A stretch of 16,901 nucleotides of DNA from Treponema sp. UBA3870. GTDB taxonomy: Bacteria > Spirochaetota > Spirochaetia > Treponematales > Treponemataceae. Shown piece by piece: positions 13,314-16,901 of this stretch; positions within the stretch are counted from its first letter, which is position 1, and each line of letters opens with the position of its first letter. The stretch spans positions 1 to 16,901 of the forward strand of contig DGGQ01000190.1 of assembly GCA_002392275.1 (NCBI GenBank). Reading direction: 5' to 3'. A program made the translations under genes and the position numbers. The notes beneath the pieces were generated by a model. That model made no database searches. It was not told the origin of the DNA and was given only the letters and a program-made list of their open reading frames with translations.

Positions 13314-14507
13314 ATGAATTCACTCACGGCACAGACTTACGATCCGAGGGAACTTCCAAAGGACTTTGTAAAAATCTACGGCGGAACTGAAGACAGCGTT
13401 TCAGTTTTTTCTTCCCCGGCCAGAATCAACATAATCGGGGAGCACATCGACTACAACGGCGGTATGGTTTTTCCAGCCGCAATCAACAGATATCTTTACG
13501 TCGCAATCAGAAAGAGGTCAGACACAAAAATCATCTACAACGATGCCCGCTTTCCTGGAACCTACGAGTTTGACGTGAACGAAACTTTTGTCTACAAAAA
13601 AGAAAACGACTACGCGAACTATCTGAACGGCATTCTTTCCCAGCTTAAAGAAAAGGGATTTTCATTTCCATGCGGATTTGAAATCCTGATGGCATCCAAC
13701 GTTCCAGCGGGCGGCGGCATTTCATCTTCATCTGCGCTTGAATGTGGATTTGCCTATGCCGTGAGCGAGACATTCGGATTTGGAATCGACCGGATTGAGA
13801 TTGCGAAGCTTGGCCAGATGAGCGAACACAATTTTATGAACGTGAACTGCGGAATCATGGACCAGTTTATAATCGCCATGGGAAAAAAGAACACTGCCGT
13901 AATGCTAAACTGCGACACGCTTGAATATCAGTACGCGCCACTTGAGCTTGGTGATTACAGGTTCGTCGTGATGAACACAAACAAACAGAGAAAGCTTGCT
14001 GATTCAAAATACAATGAACGACGTGGACAGTGCGAGGAGGCTTTGAAAATACTACAGGATTCAGGCCTCAAAATCACTGCACTCTGTCAACTCACACCGG
14101 ATGAATGGGAAAAATCAAAGGACGCAATCAAGGACGAAATTCTTTTGAAAAGGGCAAGACATTGCATATATGAAAACCAGCGTGTAAAAGATGCCGTGAA
14201 AGTTCTTGAAGAAAAAAATCTTTCCGCGCTTGGAAAACTTTTGAACGCCTCGCACAAATCTTTGAAAGAAGATTATGAAGTGACCGGAATTGAGCTGGAC
14301 ACGCTTGCGGAGGAAGCCCAGAAACAGAACGGATGCCTTGGAGCCAGAATGACCGGAGCCGGATTCGGTGGATGCGCAATCGCCCTGGTCCACAAGGATT
14401 CAATCGACACGTTCATTGAAAACGTCCAGAAAGCCTACACGGAAAAAATCGGTTACGCCGCCGGATTCTTCGCATGTGAAAGCGGGGACGGTGTGGGGAG
14501 ATTCTAA
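13314..14507 (+). CDS. galK: Galactokinase (397 aa)
   Basis: Phosphorylates galactose with ATP, first step of the Leloir pathway; GHMP kinase superfamily. Seen are the galactokinase signature ARINIIGEHIDYNGG (36-50; usual form GRVNLIGEHTDYNxG, here Ile for Thr), the ATP-binding motif VPAGGGISSSSAL (130-142), CGIMDQF (179-185) with the catalytic-base Asp183, and GARMTGAGFGGCAIAL (343-358), ending DGVGRF. Length matches the family. Two starts are possible: ATG 13314 with AGGAG five bases upstream, and in-frame ATG 13245 with AGGGA upstream. 13314 is preferred because the 23 extra codons use rarer A/T-ending codons and would place the signature unusually far from the N-terminus. It is divergent from ppaC and has no other gal genes beside it in the window. 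A terminator follows at once. Confidence 0.95.
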   Translation: MNSLTAQTYDPRELPKDFVKIYGGTEDSVSVFSSPARINIIGEHIDYNGGMVFPAAINRYLYVAIRKRSDTKIIYNDARFPGTYEFDVNETFVYKKENDYANYLNGILSQLKEKGFSFPCGFEILMASNVPAGGGISSSSALECGFAYAVSETFGFGIDRIEIAKLGQMSEHNFMNVNCGIMDQFIIAMGKKNTAVMLNCDTLEYQYAPLELGDYRFVVMNTNKQRKLADSKYNERRGQCEEALKILQDSGLKITALCQLTPDEWEKSKDAIKDEILLKRARHCIYENQRVKDAVKVLEEKNLSALGKLLNASHKSLKEDYEVTGIELDTLAEEAQKQNGCLGARMTGAGFGGCAIALVHKDSIDTFIENVQKAYTEKIGYAAGFFACESGDGVGRF

Positions 14508-14548
14508 GAAAAAAAAGCCGGCTCATCAAAAATGAACCGGCTCTTTTT
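14508..14548. terminator. Bidirectional terminator between galK and the repeat lipoprotein gene
   Basis: AGCCGG (14516-14521) pairs with CCGGCT (14537-14542) and, past one C-A mismatch, TCAT with ATGA around a CAAAA loop. An A-run before and a T-run after serve both strands. Confidence 0.9.
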
Positions 14549-14561
14549 AATCAGCGTTCTA

Positions 14562-14987
14562 TTAGAAACCCATGGCCTCTTCAACTTCTACAAGCTGATT
14601 GAGCTGATCCTGTGTCAATTCGCCACTTTCAATGAGCTGCTGGATAACCTGCTGTGCTGTTGCTTCATCCAGAGAGTTGAGGTACTTGACAGTCTCTGCC
14701 ATATCTTCAAGCTGAATCATTGAATTCAGTTCTTCCTGAGTCAGCTGTCCGGTAGAAAGCGCGGTGGAAACAACATTGTTGAGGGTGTCCTGATCCAGAC
14801 TCTGGAGTTCGCTAAGACCCTCCAGTGCTGAAGAAAGATCATTGCCAGATGAAGAATCTGAAGGTGTTTCTGCCTGGACAGACTTTGATTCTGTTTTAGC
14901 AGATGTTGCTTCTGACTTTGAACAAGAGACAAATCCAAAAACGGATACAGCAAAAATAGCTGCGACAATAGTAATGAATTTTTTCAT
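14562..14987 (-). CDS. Small lipoprotein with duplicated helical repeat (141 aa)
   Basis: AAGGAG six bases upstream. Signal peptide with lipobox GFVSC, lipidation expected at Cys22, then a Ser/Thr/Glu-rich linker (23-50). The mature domain is two copies of one ~34-residue unit: 63-96 (SLDQDTLNNVVSTALSTG, then QLTQEELNSMIQLEDM) and 105-139 (SLDEATAQQVIQQLIESG, then ELTQDQLNQLVEVEEAM), joined by AETVKYLN. The shared core is (T/S)G(Q/E)LTQ(E/D)xLN, which suggests two helical hairpins, possibly a superhelical binding or self-assembly module. Length and repeat content suggest a surface or periplasmic lipoprotein; I do not know the family. It has its own upstream -10 element and shares the galK terminator. 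Confidence 0.85.
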   Translation of the reverse strand: MKKFITIVAAIFAVSVFGFVSCSKSEATSAKTESKSVQAETPSDSSSGNDLSSALEGLSELQSLDQDTLNNVVSTALSTGQLTQEELNSMIQLEDMAETVKYLNSLDEATAQQVIQQLIESGELTQDQLNQLVEVEEAMGF

Positions 14988-15019
14988 TTTAAACTCCTTC
15001 TGAAAAAAATAATGCAGTA

Positions 15020-15028
15020 ATTATATCA
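15020..15028 (-). promoter_or_regulatory. Extended -10 element for the repeat lipoprotein gene
   Basis: Minus strand TGATATAAT (15028-15020): a perfect -10 hexamer with the TGn extension. No good -35 is seen 17 bases upstream. Leader would be about 27 bases. Confidence 0.5.
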
Positions 15029-15116
15029 CTTTTTAAATTGTTATAGAAGCCCCCGCCCCTGTTTTTGGATAAAATTTTTATTTTTTCTTGAGAGCATAAA
15101 AACCGCTCTACCGCAA

Positions 15117-15128
15117 CCGAAGCTTCGG
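15117..15128. repeat. 12-bp perfect palindrome upstream of the Rpn-family gene
   Basis: CCGAAGCTTCGG, within a GC-rich patch of an otherwise AT-rich gap. It lies about 50 bases upstream of the -10 box of the next gene, so it could be an operator. It shares GCTTCGGC with the ends of the fold-back units near 9034-9553. Confidence 0.45.
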
Positions 15129-15174
15129 CGGGAGTTATGCAAAAGCAAGAGATGTGTATTATGTGAAAAAAATA

Positions 15175-15183
15175 TGATATAAT
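15175..15183 (+). promoter_or_regulatory. Extended -10 promoter, predicted leaderless transcript
   Basis: TGATATAAT at 15175-15183 followed by six bases and the ATG at 15190, so transcription should begin at or next to the start codon. No convincing -35 or ribosome site is present. Confidence 0.6.
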
Positions 15184-15189
15184 AAAGTC

Positions 15190-16140
15190 ATGATTATTGA
15201 TAAGTTTACAAGCGAAGAAGAATATGTCTCACAGATGGAAAGCGGTGCGCTGCTCAATCCAAGGGTTGACTCCACGTTCAAGGCTCTTTTCACTCAGCCG
15301 ACAAAGGAGTCGCACGATGCATTGCATTCGTTTCTTGAGGCGACGACAGAACGGAAGATAAAATCTTTTTCACTTACCGCAAATGATGCGCCGGCAGGAT
15401 TCGACGGACAACGAGGTGTGAGCTACGATATAATGTGCGAGTTTGATGACGGTCTTTCGGCTGACATTGAAATGCAGGCGTTTAATCAAGAATATGACTA
15501 TGGAAAGCGTGCGGAGTATCAGGTTACCAGACTGGAAACAACCTATCTCAAAAAAGGAGACAGCTGGGAAAAAGCCCCGATAGTCTATCAGGTTACGGTT
15601 CTGGATTTTAATTACGGCAATGAAGGGGAGGTAAAAACAAAAACCCCTGTAAGCCGTTATGCAATGCGCACAAAAGATGGAAGGGTGCTTTCAAACTCGC
15701 TGAACATAATTTTTATAGAGCTTCCCAAGACAAGAGATATTGAGGAGACGTTGGAAACGAACACCCCCTTGGAAAATTGGGCCATATTTCTAAAGGAGGC
15801 GGATAATCCCAAGAAAAAGAGTGTCATAACCAGGTTGACAGAAAAGGAGGCAGGGCTTATGCAGGCACAGAAATCACTTTCATCAATCAGTGCGAACCGC
15901 GACTTGTGGATTGCACAGTACAGACAGGAAATTGCAGACAGGGACAGACGTTCGAGCATTAGTGCGGCCTTAAAAAAGGGAATGGATGCAGGAAGAATTG
16001 AAGGAAGAATTGAAGGAAAAATTGAAGGAAAGTACGAGGCTGCCCGGAATTTCTTGAAAATGGGACTTTCACCAGAGCAAGTTGCGGAAGGAACCGGTCT
16101 TTCGGTTTCGGAAGTGAAATCTATTGTTTGGGACGAGTAA
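15190..16140 (+). CDS. Rpn family / PD-(D/E)XK nuclease family transposase-like protein (316 aa)
   Basis: Starts with the family's usual LLNPRVDSTFKALFTQ (21-36). The nuclease core shows Asp80 in VSYDIMCEFDDG and ADIEMQ (91-96; Glu94 and Gln96), the D...ExQ form of the PD-(D/E)XK active site found in Rpn proteins. YGKRAEYQVTRLETTYLKKG (104-123) and YQVTVLDF (133-140) also fit. Rpn proteins are recombination-promoting nucleases annotated as transposases; mobility is not shown for most. The C-terminus has EGRIEGKIEG-type repeats (269-281) and then a helix-turn-helix-like tail (AARNFLKMGLSPEQVAEGTG). No ribosome site precedes the ATG; a -10 box six bases upstream predicts a leaderless mRNA. The stop codon directly abuts a helicase gene relic on the same strand. 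Confidence 0.9.
   Translation: MIIDKFTSEEEYVSQMESGALLNPRVDSTFKALFTQPTKESHDALHSFLEATTERKIKSFSLTANDAPAGFDGQRGVSYDIMCEFDDGLSADIEMQAFNQEYDYGKRAEYQVTRLETTYLKKGDSWEKAPIVYQVTVLDFNYGNEGEVKTKTPVSRYAMRTKDGRVLSNSLNIIFIELPKTRDIEETLETNTPLENWAIFLKEADNPKKKSVITRLTEKEAGLMQAQKSLSSISANRDLWIAQYRQEIADRDRRSSISAALKKGMDAGRIEGRIEGKIEGKYEAARNFLKMGLSPEQVAEGTGLSVSEVKSIVWDE
15991..16038 (+). repeat. 12-bp tandem repeat inside the Rpn-family gene
   Basis: GGAAGAATTGAA at 15991-16002 and 16003-16014, GGAAAAATTGAA at 16015-16026, and a decayed fourth unit to 16038. Each unit encodes four residues (GRIE/GKIE), so slippage would change protein length without breaking the frame. Confidence 0.9.
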
Positions 16141-16142
16141 GC

Positions 16143-16326
16143 GGTTTTGAAGCGGATAATGTCGTCCTGCTGAATTTCACAAATCAAAAACTTGGCTTCC
16201 CGAATCAGATTGCGGATGACAGAGTTTTGAATCTTGTTCGGTGGTTTTCTTGTAAAGCGAAAAGGGAATAACGGCCACTGGTTCATAGGCTGCACGAACT
16301 ATCCTTATTGTGAACATACAGAACAG
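16143..16326 (+). pseudogene. Decayed 3' end of a UvrD/Rep-type helicase gene with C-terminal zinc ribbon
   Basis: Read from 16143 the frame gives GFEADNVVLLNFTNQKLG then FPNQIADDRVLNLV, matching the (K)GLEADNVVLLN...IADDPVLNLV segment of superfamily I UvrD-like helicases before motif VI. After a frame change near 16236 the sequence reads GGFLVKRKGNNGHWFIGC then TNYPYCEHTEQ (16240-16326), the second half of a topoisomerase-type C4 zinc ribbon. The part normally between them (motif VI, RRLFYVALTR-like, and the first CPxC pair) is missing, as is everything upstream of 16143. So this is one internal deletion plus 5' loss. The Rpn-family ORF ends three bases before it. The match is from memory of the family, with no database check. 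Confidence 0.72.
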
Positions 16327-16330
16327 ATAA

Positions 16331-16372
16331 AAAAATCCCCGCCCCAAAAAAGGAGCGGGGTGGGGGATTTTT
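16331..16372. terminator. Strong bidirectional terminator between helicase relic and chemotaxis gene
   Basis: AAAAATCCCC (16331-16340) pairs with GGGGATTTTT (16363-16372) and CCCC (16342-16345) with GGGG (16357-16360). It lies 20 bases past the chemotaxis gene stop on the minus strand and ends in a T-run on both strands. Confidence 0.9.
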
Positions 16373-16392
16373 GTTAACGCAGGATTTTTCCC

Positions 16393-16901
16393 TTACACTC
16401 TAAACTGGTCAATCTGCGTTCCAATCCTGTTGATTGAATCGGTGACCTTTGTTGAGATGTCCGAAAGCAGGGAGCCTGTTTTGTTCATTTCTCCTGCGCC
16501 AATCGACATTTCGTTCATGCCGTCCCGGATTACGTTTGTAGCATCCTGTAGGTTATGGATTTCCTCAAGGATTGCCTGGTTCCCGATAGCCATTTCATGT
16601 GAAGCACTTTTTACTTCGAGTGTGCTGTCGTTCATCATTTTTAGCGCGTCTACAATTTGCTGGGAGCCTTCCTTCTGTTCCTGCATTGCAGCTTTTATCT
16701 GGTTTACAAGTTCATCGGTCTGGGAAATCTTTTCACCAACTCCGGCAAAGCTTTCGGAACTCTCTCGTGCCGCGGCAACCACTGCCTCAATCGACTCGCT
16801 GATTTTGTGAAGCTCCTCGCTTATCTTGTGGGACTCCGCCGCAGAAGTTTCAGACAGCTTCCTGATTTCGTCCGCGACAACAGAGAATCCTTTTCCTGCT
16901 T
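16393..16901 (-). CDS. Methyl-accepting chemotaxis protein, C-terminal signalling part (5' end beyond window)
   Basis: The frame is open from the right edge to the stop at 16393, giving about 169 residues. It begins inside the conserved hairpin tip region (AGKGFSVVADEIRKLSETSA; family form AGxxGxGFAVVADEIRKLAE), which docks CheA and CheW at the membrane. The rest is one long coiled-coil return arm of heptads rich in Ala, Ser, Glu and Gln (HKISEELHKISESIEAVV, QIKAAMQEQKEGSQQIVDAL, MNEMSIGAGEMNKTG), ending DSINRIGTQIDQFRV. No C-terminal NWETF-like CheR-tethering pentapeptide is present. Sensor and transmembrane parts are outside the window, so the ligand is unknown. An internal GTG at 16782 should not be taken as the start. 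Confidence 0.93.
   Translation of the reverse strand, partial: AGKGFSVVADEIRKLSETSAAESHKISEELHKISESIEAVVAAARESSESFAGVGEKISQTDELVNQIKAAMQEQKEGSQQIVDALKMMNDSTLEVKSASHEMAIGNQAILEEIHNLQDATNVIRDGMNEMSIGAGEMNKTGSLLSDISTKVTDSINRIGTQIDQFRV

Noticed and set aside
15657..16295. Antisense frame of 212 codons across the Rpn-family gene and helicase relic
   Set aside because: Both sense features have recognisable motifs; the antisense product does not, and no promoter or ribosome site was seen for it.
16393..16782. Treating the chemotaxis protein as a short gene starting at GTG 16782
   Set aside because: The frame stays open to the window edge and the upstream residues are the highly conserved signalling tip, so the gene is longer and partial.

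Overview
The window reads as an accessory-rich stretch of a spirochaete chromosome, most likely Treponema. The genus is inferred from moderate G+C, several lipoproteins with spirochaete-style lipoboxes, a CBS/DRTGG-containing family II pyrophosphatase, an Rpn-family nuclease ORF and a chemotaxis receptor; no rRNA or other marker gene is present to confirm it.

Left region (1-4232, + strand): the C-terminal end of an Rhs/YD-repeat protein enters from the left edge. It carries a variable tip that looks like a C39/papain-like cysteine peptidase. A terminator and a small decayed scrap of Rhs core sequence follow, then three tandem, mosaic paralogues of an SH3-domain lipoprotein. The Rhs tip plus the lipoprotein array is the best candidate here for an uncharacterised toxin/immunity-type locus, though the functional link is only inferred.

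Middle-left (4252-8946, - strand): a biotin-dependent carboxyltransferase of the methylmalonyl-CoA decarboxylase/propionyl-CoA carboxylase type has a strong promoter and an adjacent operator-like palindrome. A small secreted protein follows. Then comes a three-gene operon: ArsB/NhaD-type permease, DUF4190 membrane protein and a divergent Lgt-like membrane protein.

Centre (8947-9603): 657 bases without a gene. They are filled by two fold-back elements that share the same terminal sequence, together bracketed by a 10-bp direct repeat. This looks like an insertion between two divergent sigma70-type promoters. The right-hand promoter sits so close to its ATG that the symporter mRNA is predicted to be leaderless.

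Right region (9604-16901): an SDF-type symporter (+); a probable ppaC-DUF4190 operon (-); galactokinase (+); a small lipoprotein with a duplicated helical repeat (-); a predicted leaderless PD-(D/E)XK Rpn-family ORF (+) lying directly against the decayed 3' end of a UvrD-type helicase gene with zinc ribbon; and the 3' end of a methyl-accepting chemotaxis protein (-) running off the right edge. Convergent gene pairs are separated by A-run/T-run hairpins that can terminate both strands.
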